DNA from: DASYDU01 sp050248495 | GTDB taxonomy: Bacteria; Planctomycetota; Planctomycetia; Pirellulales; Lacipirellulaceae | DNA: 64,000 nucleotides | Assembly: GCA_050248495.1 (NCBI GenBank) | Contig: JBFWSG010000011.1 | Location: 1-64,000, forward strand | Reading direction: 5' to 3' | In this document: in pieces, positions 8,329-16,365 of the stretch | How the letters are laid out: each line of letters opens with the position of its first letter | How positions within the stretch are numbered: position 1 is the first letter of the stretch | Program-made: the position numbers and the translations under genes | The notes under the pieces: model-generated | Told to the model about the DNA's origin: nothing | The model's database searches: none | The model's input: the letters and a program-made list of their open reading frames with translations, nothing else

Positions 8329-8629
8329 GTCTGCACCAATACGGCGCGGCGAATTGCGTGCTATCGGAATAGTGAGTTGCTGGAAGCTATTTTGATCGCT
8401 TCCGGCGAATGTTTTTCAGGTTGTGAAAAACGGGAAGGCCGGCATCCCGCCGACCGCTATCGTAGTCTTCGACGAGTTTTTCTCGTTCGTCTTCAACCGT
8501 CTCTTGCAGCAACTGCCTGCAAACGCTGACCTAGCATCCGGTGGCCTTTCGCAGCCGCATGACCACTTTGGCATCTAGCCCAGAATTCACTTCATTCCTA
8601 CAACCGGGCAGTCTAACACACGAGAAGGG
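8329..8629. other. Spacer with a possible 41-residue minus-strand ORF
   Basis: No gene is firmly supported. A minus-strand frame at 8387-8512 starting with TTG would encode LQETVEDEREKLVEDYDS..., which has protein-like composition, but it has no clear ribosome binding site and an in-frame stop lies just upstream. It may be the tail of a decayed gene. Confidence 0.35.
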
Positions 8630-8884
8630 TTAGCGGGTTAGCCAGACGCCTAGCCCCAACACGACGGCGAGGAGTGTCGTGGCGAGGAGTAGGGTGCGGA
8701 GGGAAAACCTTGGCGAAATAGCTGGGCCGATGTTTTCAGCCCACGGTGCAAAGGCCATGATCGCGAAAGTACAGGCAAATGCCCAATTCTCGTCCCGCCA
8801 ATAAAGCCAATTCCAAGGAATGCACATCAACACTGCCAGCAGGCCGAAGATCAAGGACGCGGCGATGCGCAGCTTGCGGGGCAT
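8630..8884 (-). CDS. Small FSLRTLL-type membrane protein, copy 1
   Basis: 84 residues: a basic start MPRKLRIAAS followed by a first membrane helix (LIFGLLAVLMCIPW), a short middle, and the conserved end RFSLRTLLLATTLLAVVLGLGVWLTR forming a last helix. The same N- and C-terminal segments recur in copies 2 and 3 downstream on this strand. This copy has the shortest middle, with one additional hydrophobic stretch. The 11-base motif GCTACACTACC sits 3 bases before the ATG, where a ribosome binding site would be. Function unknown. Confidence 0.7.
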   Translation of the reverse strand: MPRKLRIAASLIFGLLAVLMCIPWNWLYWRDENWAFACTFAIMAFAPWAENIGPAISPRFSLRTLLLATTLLAVVLGLGVWLTR

Positions 8885-8935
8885 TCCGGTAGTGTAGCAG
8901 GTGCTGTCGAAAGAGCGACTAGCCGGGAAGAATGC

Positions 8936-9067
8936 TCAACCCTTGCGCATTGTTGCCCGTCTAACGATGAAACCGAATACGGCGGCGATTAACACAGCAA
9001 AACAGGCTGAAGTGGGCTTGATATAGTAGGTGCGAAATATTTCGTAATGGTATGGGTCGTCGATCAT
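8936..9067 (-). CDS. Possible 43-residue single-helix membrane protein
   Basis: An ATG-initiated frame too short for most gene finders: MIDDPYHYEIFRTYYIKPTS, then a hydrophobic helix (ACFAVLIAAVFGFIV) and a basic tail RRATMRKG. The topology (acidic/aromatic head, helix, basic end) is protein-like and it lies on the same strand as the surrounding membrane genes. No strong Shine-Dalgarno is seen, so support is modest. Confidence 0.4.
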   Translation of the reverse strand: MIDDPYHYEIFRTYYIKPTSACFAVLIAAVFGFIVRRATMRKG

Positions 9068-9111
9068 CCTATTACTCGGTATTGTCGAAATAGCGTGTTG
9101 CTGGGACGAAT

Positions 9112-9276
9112 CTACTCTTCGCGCCGCCGACGAATTCTCCAGCAGATGAATACCACAAGCCCGGCGATCGACCCATAGAACAAGCCTACGCTGGTGCCGA
9201 TAGCGTCGTTGTCCCGTAGACTATCGGCAATGAGGTAAATCGCTAACGCGACTGCGATCAAGGAAGCGATTTTCAT
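9112..9276 (-). CDS. 54-residue two-helix membrane protein
   Basis: ATG at 9276 is preceded by GGAGGTGAG about 6 bases upstream, one of the best ribosome binding sites in this region. The product starts MKIASLIAVALAIYLIADSL, then RDNDAIGTSVGLFYGSIAGLVV with small-residue spacing typical of packed helices, and ends RIRRRREE. Two membrane helices are likely. It is on the same strand as, and within, the FSLRTLL gene array but is not a member of that family. Confidence 0.55.
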   Translation of the reverse strand: MKIASLIAVALAIYLIADSLRDNDAIGTSVGLFYGSIAGLVVFICWRIRRRREE

Positions 9277-9319
9277 TTGCCGCTCACCTCCAAGCGCACA
9301 GTCTAGCAGAGCAGAAGGG

Positions 9320-9778
9320 TTAGCGGGCTAGCCAGACGCCTAGGCCCAGCACGACGGCGAGGAGTGTCGTGGTGATGAGCAGGGTGCGGAGGGAGAAGCG
9401 AGATCGCAGCCAGGGCTGCACGGCAATTGCACTGATAGTAGTGGTCACTGCCACCATGAACCAATGGGGCAGGATTAGTACGTCAATGTGTGTTTTGGAC
9501 CGAAATTCAAACCTAGGGCCGAATTGGAGCGCCGGCGTCTCGTGTTCGAGATCGACACTTGCGAGCGTCCATCCCGGGACAATGCGCCCTTGAAATGGCC
9601 ACTGGGCTGAACTGAATCTCATTTCCCCTGCAACTGAAACGCAACCGTAGCTCGAATTGTTACGGTTTGCCCAGCATATCGAACTTCCCTGCCGATAGCT
9701 CCGCACCCACAGGACGCAGAGCGCCACGGTCAGCACCGCGAAGAACACGGACGCGGCGATGCGGAGCTTGCGGGCCAT
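9320..9778 (-). CDS. FSLRTLL-type membrane protein, copy 2
   Basis: 152 residues. The N-terminus MARKLRIAASVFFAVLTVALCVLWVRSYRQ and the C-terminus RFSLRTLLITTTLLAVVLGLGVWLAR match copies 1 and 3. The middle (about residues 31-110) is hydrophilic with Trp/Cys residues and a second helix near IDVLILPHWFMVAVTTTISA, and would lie outside the membrane. GCTAAACTACC lies 3 bases before the ATG. DNA similarity to copy 3 is strongest at the two ends, as expected for a family with conserved membrane parts and a variable exposed domain. Confidence 0.72.
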   Translation of the reverse strand: MARKLRIAASVFFAVLTVALCVLWVRSYRQGSSICWANRNNSSYGCVSVAGEMRFSSAQWPFQGRIVPGWTLASVDLEHETPALQFGPRFEFRSKTHIDVLILPHWFMVAVTTTISAIAVQPWLRSRFSLRTLLITTTLLAVVLGLGVWLAR

Positions 9779-10055
9779 GCGGGTAGTTTAGCAGGTGGGA
9801 CCGGCGCACGAAAAAGCCCGCTTATTTTTGAGCGCGCCGATCATTGTTGAACTTGTGCCGGGATCGAGGGAGGAGAGTCTGGTGCCAAACTTGCTCGATG
9901 GGGTGGAATCTTGAGTGGTGGAGCACGAAATCGGCGTCGGAGACGCCTCCCACAGGAAAACTGATCGGCCCTGCTATTTTTGGGAGGGCCAATTGAGTTT
10001 TTGTGGCCGATCGAATTACGCGGCGAGTGGCGGACAGTTTTCCAGACGGGCCGGG

Positions 10056-10601
10056 TTAGGACGTCAGGCAGATGACGAGGCCTAGCACGATGGCGAGCAT
10101 GGTTACGGCGAGGAGCAGGGTGCGGAGGGAGAAGCGGCGAAAATTGGGCGCAATTGGCAGCACTGTAAACACTGCCGTAATGGCGACCAACGACCAATCA
10201 GGAAGTAGCAAATCCCACCCATAGTTATATTCATCGACCGAGAAGTGGAAGCCAAAGAGTCGTAAGAGTAGTGGCAGACTTCGGGGGGAGCCGTTTGTTC
10301 CGAACCTGCTTACCAAGTAATCCACTTCCGACTGACAGTCGTACTCGCCGACCGATGAATATACACCAGGATTTGTCAATGCACCGCTGTATCCGCCTCC
10401 CGCTTGCTTGAAAGTGAGCAAGAATTGCCCTCCATAATTGGTCAGTGTAGCGGATTCGTACCCAAAGCGGTTCTTACTCAATGGCGCAAACTGGGCGTAA
10501 AGCTCAACTCTTTGCCAGTAACTATGCACCCAGAGCACGCACAACGCGACGGTCAATAGACCGAAGAACACGGACCAGGCGATGCGGAGCTTTCGGGCCA
10601 T
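10056..10601 (-). CDS. FSLRTLL-type membrane protein, copy 3
   Basis: 181 residues, the longest of the four. It begins MARKLRIAWSVFFGLLTVALCVLWVHSYWQ and ends RFSLRTLLLAVTMLAIVLGLVICLTS. The middle (about 31-140) is polar, rich in Tyr, Gly and Ser (SKNRFGYESATLTNYGGQFLL, GGGYSGALTNPGVYSS), differs completely from copy 2, and includes a third hydrophobic stretch (DLLLPDWSLVAITAVFTVLPI) just before the conserved end. GGTAAACTACC precedes the ATG by 3 bases. Role unknown. Confidence 0.72.
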   Translation of the reverse strand: MARKLRIAWSVFFGLLTVALCVLWVHSYWQRVELYAQFAPLSKNRFGYESATLTNYGGQFLLTFKQAGGGYSGALTNPGVYSSVGEYDCQSEVDYLVSRFGTNGSPRSLPLLLRLFGFHFSVDEYNYGWDLLLPDWSLVAITAVFTVLPIAPNFRRFSLRTLLLAVTMLAIVLGLVICLTS

Positions 10602-10604
10602 GCG

Positions 10605-10772
10605 GGTAGTTTACCAAAACTGATAGGTCCGCCGTGCGAATTTGGTGCCGAATGATTGCGAAGTCACGCGTGGTTGTCGCTTAGAGTTTCGGCCGCAAGC
10701 TACGGGCGAAAAACGCACTGGCACCCGTCGACAAGCTCGGGCCGGAGAAGCCAGTGGCACCAAGCGTGTTGT
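10605..10772. repeat. Duplicated upstream segment (unit 1)
   Basis: The DNA upstream of copy 3 aligns with 11263-11422 upstream of copy 4: TTACCAAAA, a GGGTCC/AGGTCC block, GGTTGTC, GCTACGGGC, GCACTGGC and GGAGAAGCCAGTGGCACC follow in the same order. The two segments are the visible scar of a tandem duplication of the gene and its upstream region. Confidence 0.65.
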
Positions 10773-10787
10773 CGAGTTAACGGCCGG

Positions 10788-10901
10788 CTAAAGGCCGAAC
10801 ACCCAGGCGAGCGCAGAAATTGTAGCGAGCAAAACCATCAGAAAAATGACCATCACCAGCCCGCTCCAGGGATGCTTTGGTTGGTCGACAATCATTTCCA
10901 T
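10788..10901 (-). CDS. Possible 37-residue single-helix membrane peptide
   Basis: ATG at 10901, stop at 10788. The product is MEMIVDQPKHPWSGLVMV then a hydrophobic run (IFLMVLLATISALAWVF) and a short GL end. A GGGG-containing purine stretch lies 3-6 bases upstream. It lies between copies 3 and 4 of the FSLRTLL array on the same strand. Its short length means only the helix and context support it. Confidence 0.4.
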   Translation of the reverse strand: MEMIVDQPKHPWSGLVMVIFLMVLLATISALAWVFGL

Positions 10902-10935
10902 TTCCCCGAACGGACAGTCTCGTAGACGGAAAGAT

Positions 10936-11259
10936 TTAGGTTGCGAGCCAGACGCCGGCCGTCAATGCAATGGCCACGAGCGCGGTGGCGAAGAGCATAT
11001 CGGCGATCGAGAAATGCTCTGGATCAGGCACCATTGCTGAGATGATCGCACACAGTCCAATCACGAGAGCCACACTGAAGTAGGGGAATGTATCAAAGTT
11101 CGCGGGATGAACAATCGGTTGGCCGGCAGCGTCCACTTCTATGGCAAGCACTGGCATATGCCAAAATATCAGTATCCAACGCCACAGCCCTCCCATCACA
11201 AATGCCAACGACGTGAATGCCAGCAGAGTCGTCACGGCGATTTGCAGCTTGCGGGCCAT
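10936..11259 (-). CDS. FSLRTLL-type membrane protein, diverged copy 4
   Basis: 107 residues. The N-terminus MARKLQIAVTTLLAFTSLAFVMGGLW is recognisably the same as the other copies, whereas the end has drifted to HFSIADMLFATALVAIALTAGVWLAT, keeping the F-S-x-x-x-x-L spacing and the final GVWLA. The middle contains another helix (FSVALVIGLCAIISAMV). GGTAAGCTACC is 3 bases before the ATG. The duplicated upstream segment with copy 3 supports common origin. Confidence 0.68.
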   Translation of the reverse strand: MARKLQIAVTTLLAFTSLAFVMGGLWRWILIFWHMPVLAIEVDAAGQPIVHPANFDTFPYFSVALVIGLCAIISAMVPDPEHFSIADMLFATALVAIALTAGVWLAT

Positions 11260-11650
11260 CGAGGTAGCTTACCAAAATCGACGGGTCCTCCGTGTAAATG
11301 TCGCGCTGGACGGTTGGGACTTCCCGCGCGGTTGTCACTTGGAGCTTTGACCGCAGGCTACGGGCAGTGAAAGCACTGGCGGCAACCGACGGGCTCATGT
11401 CGGAGAAGCCAGTGGCACCCAGTCGGTCGCGCGAATTGTTTGGCGGACAAGGCGGCCCCGGGCGTTCGGGTGCTGACATAGCCGTACATGGTTTTAACAG
11501 CTTGCCATTCAGCGGCACATTGTTGATTGCCGCTGCCCCGGAGAAATAGTCGTTCAACGTCCCTGGATTTCCAGGGACGTTTTTCGTTGCTGAAAGGCGT
11601 TCCCGACAAGCAATTTAGTTCTGAACAATCAATCGGTTAGAATCACGACC
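11260..11650. other. Spacer with duplicated segment and a plus-strand gene remnant
   Basis: 11263-11422 is unit 2 of the duplication described at 10605. A plus-strand frame ending at 11549 (…HGFNSLPFSGTLLIAAAPEK) stops 7 bases before a perfect intrinsic terminator at 11557, so it may be the tail of a truncated gene, although no start or family is recognisable. Confidence 0.4.
11557..11584 (+). terminator. Intrinsic terminator on the plus strand
   Basis: ACGTCCCTGG (11557-11566), loop ATTT, CCAGGGACGT (11571-11580), then TTTT. A perfect 10-bp stem with a T-run reading in the plus direction, yet all clear genes just upstream are on the minus strand. Confidence 0.75.
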
Positions 11651-12391
11651 ATGAGATATACAGATGGGAGAAAATGGGCTGAGGCTCAATGGAAGGCAGG
11701 GAAGGCCAGTCGCTACATCCACAAGTTCGATGAATTGAAACCAGGAGATCGCGTCTGGCTAGTGCTCTGTGTTTCCCGCGGCGAGCAAGAGAAGAATCTC
11801 GATGACCAACAGGCGTATCTAACCAAGGCTGTGGAGGATGCCGGTGGAGTCGTCGTTGGGGCGACATGGTACATCGGCTCTAGATTCGATTCTGCCATTC
11901 CAATAGTGATGGCTCGCAAGTTGGCGAAGCGACGCAAGGCGAAGTATTTGCTCGCCGAATCAACAGACAGATTTGTCCGCCACGCAGATTTTCGGACTAA
12001 CGACAAGAAGCGGAAGCAATATCGGGCCACCGAGTCGCAGTTGCAGTATTTGCACCGGGAAGCAGGTGCTCTGCGACTGATGACATACGTAGACCCAGAT
12101 GCCACGGCCGAGCAGGTGCATTCTCACCGAACAAAGCGGGGTCAGTGGGCTAAGGGCAACCGAGGTGGCGGCAGCAAGCGAAAGGGTTACGGTCCGAGAT
12201 TTGAGCAGCTACCGATCGCAGAGAGGAGATTGCTGCGGGAGAAATACTTGGAGGGCAAACTAAAGATCCGACAGCTTAGCGATTACATGAATGCTGCGAC
12301 TAGATCGACGAAATACAACAAGTCTAAGGTGCAGAGATGGGTGTCCCAATTGGGAGGCATTTGGCGGAGAGCGGCAGCGAGATCACGCTAG
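11651..12391 (+). CDS. Divergent serine recombinase (resolvase-like)
   Basis: A 246-residue protein with an atypical resolvase N-domain. RVWLVLCVSRGEQEKNLDDQQAYL matches the YxRVSxxxQ...L..Q signature, with the Ser of CVSRGEQ in the nucleophile position, and AKYLLAESTDRFVRH matches the region that normally reads VWKLDRLGR. A basic linker (TKRGQWAKGNRGGGSKRKGYG) leads to a C-terminal helix-turn-helix (LPIAERRLLREKYLEGKLKIRQLSDYMN). It lacks the usual long E-helix signature, so catalytic competence is uncertain. It opens the lower-GC island that ends with a large serine recombinase at 24.3 kb. Confidence 0.65.
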   Translation: MRYTDGRKWAEAQWKAGKASRYIHKFDELKPGDRVWLVLCVSRGEQEKNLDDQQAYLTKAVEDAGGVVVGATWYIGSRFDSAIPIVMARKLAKRRKAKYLLAESTDRFVRHADFRTNDKKRKQYRATESQLQYLHREAGALRLMTYVDPDATAEQVHSHRTKRGQWAKGNRGGGSKRKGYGPRFEQLPIAERRLLREKYLEGKLKIRQLSDYMNAATRSTKYNKSKVQRWVSQLGGIWRRAAARSR

Positions 12392-12656
12392 TTTTACTGT
12401 GTTTTCGTGAGTTGCGGGTAATTAAATCGAATTCTGGTCACTCTTACCAGCAAATCACCCCCAAATGCTTTTCACTGCTCACCACACTCATTCTTCCGGG
12501 CATACACACGGGGACGTTATACGGCTTACCGTGGTCGCACGTAGAGTGTTTCCCGGCTTGGTCTTTCATTCGATTTTTTCTTGAAAGGCTTCCGTCCCCA
12601 TGTAATACTCGGAGGCGATATTATACCCCCCGCAATCTGCAAAACGAGATGCGAAC
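12392..12656. other. AT-rich spacer upstream of a membrane protein gene
   Basis: No gene seen. TTGAAA (12578-12583) followed after 16 bases by TAATAC is a possible promoter for the 12657 gene. Confidence 0.3.
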
Positions 12657-13130
12657 ATGAGTACGAAATCTTTCCTCTGCATAATGTTGCTCGCCGTGGC
12701 TTGCCCTGCTTTCGCTCAGTTCGGCGGCACGGACGAAGAGGTTCCGCCACTCGTCCCTGATGTGGCAGCAACGGACAGTTCAAGCGAAGAAGCTCAGAGC
12801 CACGCAGAGGAGATCCAACAGGACAGCAGACTGGAAGCTTGGAAAACGAGCCAACGTTGGTACGGCATAGCGTTGGCGATAATGTTCAGTGTGGCATTAC
12901 TTTGCATATTCGTGCCGATGTGGAATCGAGGCGGTTCAATGAGCGAACTCGATTTCAAAGTCTATGTTGTAACTCTGATCGTCTTCGCGGGGCTGCTTCT
13001 CATTGTAATGGGCTGGAGCGATCAGCAACTCGCCCCAATGTTTGGGCTACTTGGAGGTCTAGCTGGGTACGTCTTGGGTGAGCGATCTGGCAGTTGCAAG
13101 TGTCAGCGTAGCCAATCACCACAACCGTAA
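12657..13130 (+). CDS. Hypothetical membrane protein with signal peptide
   Basis: 157 residues. A cleavable signal (MSTKSFLCIMLLAVACPAFA, cut after AFA) is followed by an acidic, Ser-rich exported stretch (GTDEEVPPLVPDVAATDSSSEEAQSHAEEIQ) and then three hydrophobic helices (about 69-85, 99-116, 121-140), the last ending in a GGLAGYVLGE motif. A basic Cys-containing tail SGSCKCQRSQ closes it. No family is recognised. It converges tail-to-tail with the next gene, whose stop lies one base away. Confidence 0.6.
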   Translation: MSTKSFLCIMLLAVACPAFAQFGGTDEEVPPLVPDVAATDSSSEEAQSHAEEIQQDSRLEAWKTSQRWYGIALAIMFSVALLCIFVPMWNRGGSMSELDFKVYVVTLIVFAGLLLIVMGWSDQQLAPMFGLLGGLAGYVLGERSGSCKCQRSQSPQP

Positions 13131-13131
13131 C

Positions 13132-13821
13132 TTACTCCGGATTCCGCAGCGCCAAGTATGCACTAAGTTCCAGCATTCCATCAGCTCTAAAGCGTGCTTC
13201 CGTTTCCGCAAATCCTGACCCCAAGTTCTGTCGCTCACCGGTTCGAGGGTTGATACTCTCGACGGCCAATACATACATCATCTGCCCGTATTTGTTTCGC
13301 TCCTTACTGAGATACCCGTCTAGGAAGACAGTCGCCGTCGTCTTTCGCGGTACGAAGTAGCATGGTGAATAACTAACGTTGATCCCCGACTTGTAAGTCA
13401 GGCAGAATTGCAAGTCTTCGTCATTAACGTTATTGAGTTTAACCGCTGTCCATTTTGCACTGTTTGCTCTTTGCGGTTGAGTATCTTCGCCGATTGCGTC
13501 TGGTCGTCGATCCGGCATCGCAGTCGTAGCCACACTGTCTCGTTTGCAAACTGCGACTAGACGCTGGTTGCCGCAGCTATCAGTTACGACCTTGTACTCG
13601 CAATAAGTCGTAGTATTCGTCGTGGCATATCCGGTTGTCGCACAGCAAGCAGTCGACGGGCACGAAGATGCATAGTTCTGGGTGTAATAGGTGACGACTG
13701 GGCTCGAGTAGGTGCTGGGGTAAGTCGGATAGGAATAGCACACGACTTGAGCCGTAACTGTCAACGCTTGAGTGACGGTAAACACAAGTGACGCTGCTGC
13801 CGCGCAGTAGAACAATCTCAT
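13132..13821 (-). CDS. Secreted Cys-rich hypothetical protein
   Basis: 229 residues from the ATG at 13821, which begins directly at a signal peptide (MRLFYCAAAASLVFTVTQALTVTAQ). An upstream in-frame ATG at 13860 would add 13 residues unlike a signal. The mature N-terminus is rich in Tyr, Ser, Thr and Cys (YSYPTYPSTYSSPVVTYYTQNY, CPSTACC), as in planctomycete cell-surface proteins; a C-terminal half (AKWTAVKLNNVNDEDLQFCLTYK, YFVPRKTTATVFLDGYL) looks like a compact beta-domain. Function unknown. Confidence 0.6.
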   Translation of the reverse strand: MRLFYCAAAASLVFTVTQALTVTAQVVCYSYPTYPSTYSSPVVTYYTQNYASSCPSTACCATTGYATTNTTTYCEYKVVTDSCGNQRLVAVCKRDSVATTAMPDRRPDAIGEDTQPQRANSAKWTAVKLNNVNDEDLQFCLTYKSGINVSYSPCYFVPRKTTATVFLDGYLSKERNKYGQMMYVLAVESINPRTGERQNLGSGFAETEARFRADGMLELSAYLALRNPE

Positions 13822-14074
13822 TTTCGTATTACGACTCCAAGAGAGAGAAGCAACAATCACCCCAGGCTACTCATCAACAGTAAATATGGGGGAGAGACGA
13901 TTCAAGCGGTAGCGTCTCAATTCCGTAAGCAATTGCAGCGATTGAAGTTAAAGTGTTCTGACTGGGGCATTTCGGTAAAGACCTTACTTTCCGCAATCAT
14001 CGGCCGTCAGGCTGACGAATCGACGCCACCCAGATTGGCCATAAAAGCCGATCGCTGACATCCGGCAATAGTCA

Positions 14075-14103
14075 TTGACATAACAATGCAACTAGGCTAA
14101 AAC
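14075..14103 (+). promoter_or_regulatory. Sigma-70 promoter of the DUF3987 gene
   Basis: A consensus -35 (TTGACA, 14075-14080), a 17-base spacer and TAAAAC (14098-14103) lie about 50 bases upstream of the chosen ATG. The nearby TGACA/TGTCA words at 14056-14120 could be an operator. Confidence 0.55.
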
Positions 14104-14156
14104 TCATTGGTTGTGTCAGTGTCAATGCGATAAAACACATTGTGGGGGTCGGTTCG

Positions 14157-15497
14157 ATGACTACGCTAGTTGTTGAAGAGTGTGCCGATTTGGAGAAGGT
14201 TAAATCCAAACCGAAGCCATTTCCGGTTGCTGCACTACCACCGGTCTTGGCGAGATATGTTCGGGAGGCGTCGGCGAGCATCGGCTGTGATCCTTCTTTT
14301 GTCGCCATGCCGTTGCTCGCGTCTGTGGCTGTTGCGATCGGCAATAAGCGAGTAGTCCAACTCAAGAAAGGTTGGACCGAGCCAGCGATAATTTGGACAG
14401 CGATTGTCAGCGACAGTGGCGAGCACAAGTCACCAAGTCAGTCTGCAGCGCTGCGATTCGTGGAAGAAAGACAGAACAGGTTGCGAGCAGGAGGAATTGA
14501 TATCACTCATGCCACAAACGATGCGACCTACGCTGGTGTTCGCGATGCCCTAGCTGAACAACTCGACGCCTCGCTGTTGCTGAAGCCCGATGAGCTAAGT
14601 GAATTCATACGTAGTCTTTCGCGAAGCGGCCAAATGTCGCAGAAGAAGGGGCAGGTGATGTCGTGGTGGCAGGCAGGGAGTTTACGCACGCTGAGATATA
14701 AAAAGATCATTCACATACCGCGTGTGGCTATGAGTGTCGTCGGTGGAATTCAACCAACTTCGTTCCGTCGAGCGATCGTGAATGAACGAAATATGGAAGA
14801 CGGATTTTGTGCCCGGCTACTACTCACTTGGCAGCCGTCACGTAGACCCAAGCCTTGGTCGGATAAGGCTGCAAGCGCGGCGGCGGTTAAAGATGTGAGA
14901 GCCGCTCTAGAAAGACTATTTGAGATGGGCACTCGAAAAACCGAAGGCCAAGCGTTCTACCGCCCAGATGTACTGAAGCTGCACCCAAATGCGAAAAAGC
15001 TCTGGGTGGAATTCTACAATCGCCATAATGCGGAAGGTCATGAGTTGGATCACGATCTCAAGGCTGCTTGGAGCAAGTTACGAGCCTACGCGGCTCGGCT
15101 TGCTCTTATCTGGCAGATGGCACAATGGTCTGACTTAGACTTTGATCTTAGCCGGACAGACCTTCGGATATCGCCCTTTGCTATGAGACATGCGATACGG
15201 CTGACTGAGTGGTTCAAAGGTGAAGCGCGACGCATCTACCAGCTGTTCGGTGAGACCGACCAAGATAGTGCTCGCCGTGACCTTATGGCCACGATTAAGC
15301 GAAATGGTGGTGCGATCACCGCTCGAGATCTGATGCGTCGTAGCTGGCGTTATAAGACGGTGGCGGCGGCTGAGGCGGCCCTTGCAGATTTGGTGCGAGT
15401 CGACCTGGCATCAATGCAAACGGTCCGATCCTCGAGCAGAGGTGGTCGCCCGACAACACTGTTCATACTGCTGAGTCCAGTCGAACGGCGGGAATAG
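14157..15497 (+). CDS. DUF3987 (YfjI-type) protein
   Basis: A 446-residue protein of the DUF3987 group, which is found in prophages, satellites and integrative elements near primases and helicases. Recognisable blocks are FVAMPLLASVAVAIGNKRVVQLKKGWTEPAIIW, the loop SDSGEHKSPSQSAALRFVE in the position of the GxxGxxKSP phosphate-binding loop, the DELSEF motif, and MSVVGGIQPTSFRRAI followed by GFCARLLLTWQP. The C-terminus carries a winged-helix-like end (GGAITARDLMRRSWRYKTVAAAEAALADL). ATG at 14157 is preferred over GTG at 14142 because a GGGGG stretch precedes it. Role in element replication is inferred from family context. Confidence 0.75.
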   Translation: MTTLVVEECADLEKVKSKPKPFPVAALPPVLARYVREASASIGCDPSFVAMPLLASVAVAIGNKRVVQLKKGWTEPAIIWTAIVSDSGEHKSPSQSAALRFVEERQNRLRAGGIDITHATNDATYAGVRDALAEQLDASLLLKPDELSEFIRSLSRSGQMSQKKGQVMSWWQAGSLRTLRYKKIIHIPRVAMSVVGGIQPTSFRRAIVNERNMEDGFCARLLLTWQPSRRPKPWSDKAASAAAVKDVRAALERLFEMGTRKTEGQAFYRPDVLKLHPNAKKLWVEFYNRHNAEGHELDHDLKAAWSKLRAYAARLALIWQMAQWSDLDFDLSRTDLRISPFAMRHAIRLTEWFKGEARRIYQLFGETDQDSARRDLMATIKRNGGAITARDLMRRSWRYKTVAAAEAALADLVRVDLASMQTVRSSSRGGRPTTLFILLSPVERRE

Positions 15498-15625
15498 TGA
15501 CCTTTTCGGGGGTGCCTGTACCAGCTAAAAGCCCCTTCCTCGGTATTGTACAATGTAAGTATCCCCCCGCGGCCGGCGACGCCCTCGACAAGTGGGCCCC
15601 TGTAGCCGGCTTTGGGGAGACCGGG

Positions 15626-15665
15626 CCGGGAGTGGACCTCGGCACAAATGAGAATCCACTCCCGG
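15626..15665. terminator. Perfect hairpin between convergent genes
   Basis: CCGGGAGTGGA (15626-15636) pairs with TCCACTCCCGG (15655-15665) across an 18-base loop. It lies between the 3' ends of the DUF3987 gene and the minus-strand gene at 15676 and probably terminates one or both transcripts; no long T-run is present. Confidence 0.55.
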
Positions 15666-15675
15666 CTGTTCGTTT

Positions 15676-16365
15676 TTATTTGGGTTTCGGCTTCACGTAT
15701 TCGTAGTGCAAACCCGCTTCGCCCGTCCATCGGAATTGTCGGGCTCTTCGAGTGCCGAATTTCGCCCCGGTGTCTTCCAACAGGCCATTCAGTATCAACA
15801 ATCGAATCGCTCCAGTAATAGCGACTTTTCGGACACCGAAGATTAGTCGCAAGCTCTCGATTGGAAGCATGATGTAGCTTCGATATTGGAGATGGTGCAA
15901 TTGCAGGGCTAGACCAGCAATGTCAGCAAGCAATTGCTTATTTTGCAACTCTTCCGCCAATAGCCTGATCGGCAAACGCCTCATGGCCCGAAGGGCGGTT
16001 TCCAACGGCGGAAGTCCGTATGGTGCGCGAACACGTTCTCGTGTGGCTTCGAGGACGAGATCAAATTCTTCTTCGTTGTAATTCCGATGTCGGCAGATTC
16101 CAGCCGCCAGTTCTGGATGCAACGCGGCAGCGACCTCATCTCCCCATTCTTCCCTGCATCGCCAATTGATCCGCCACAAATTCAAGGCGTCGCAACTGAT
16201 GTGGTAATCGTCGCGGTCGAATTCTTCCCCGAGCTCCGATTTTTCACGAAGCTGCGAATCCGATTCCCGAAGAATGACGACAACAAGATCGTCTGGATTC
16301 TGTGCCACCTCACCCTCGCGGAGAATGATCGGGAACCTATCAGTGGTGATCGATGATGCTGCCAT
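15676..16365 (-). CDS. Hypothetical island protein with C-terminal winged helix
   Basis: 229 residues, no named family. The N-terminal half is acidic (DDLVVVILRESDSQLREKSELGEEFDRDDYHI). A helical centre (PPLETALRAMRRLPIRLLAEELQNKQLLADIAGLAL) precedes a likely winged helix: MLPIESLRLIFGVRKVAITGAIRLLILNGLLEDTG. This end resembles the DNA-binding tails of element-encoded replication proteins. It converges with the DUF3987 gene across a perfect hairpin. A replication or copy-control role is possible but is inference. Confidence 0.6.
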   Translation of the reverse strand: MAASSITTDRFPIILREGEVAQNPDDLVVVILRESDSQLREKSELGEEFDRDDYHISCDALNLWRINWRCREEWGDEVAAALHPELAAGICRHRNYNEEEFDLVLEATRERVRAPYGLPPLETALRAMRRLPIRLLAEELQNKQLLADIAGLALQLHHLQYRSYIMLPIESLRLIFGVRKVAITGAIRLLILNGLLEDTGAKFGTRRARQFRWTGEAGLHYEYVKPKPK

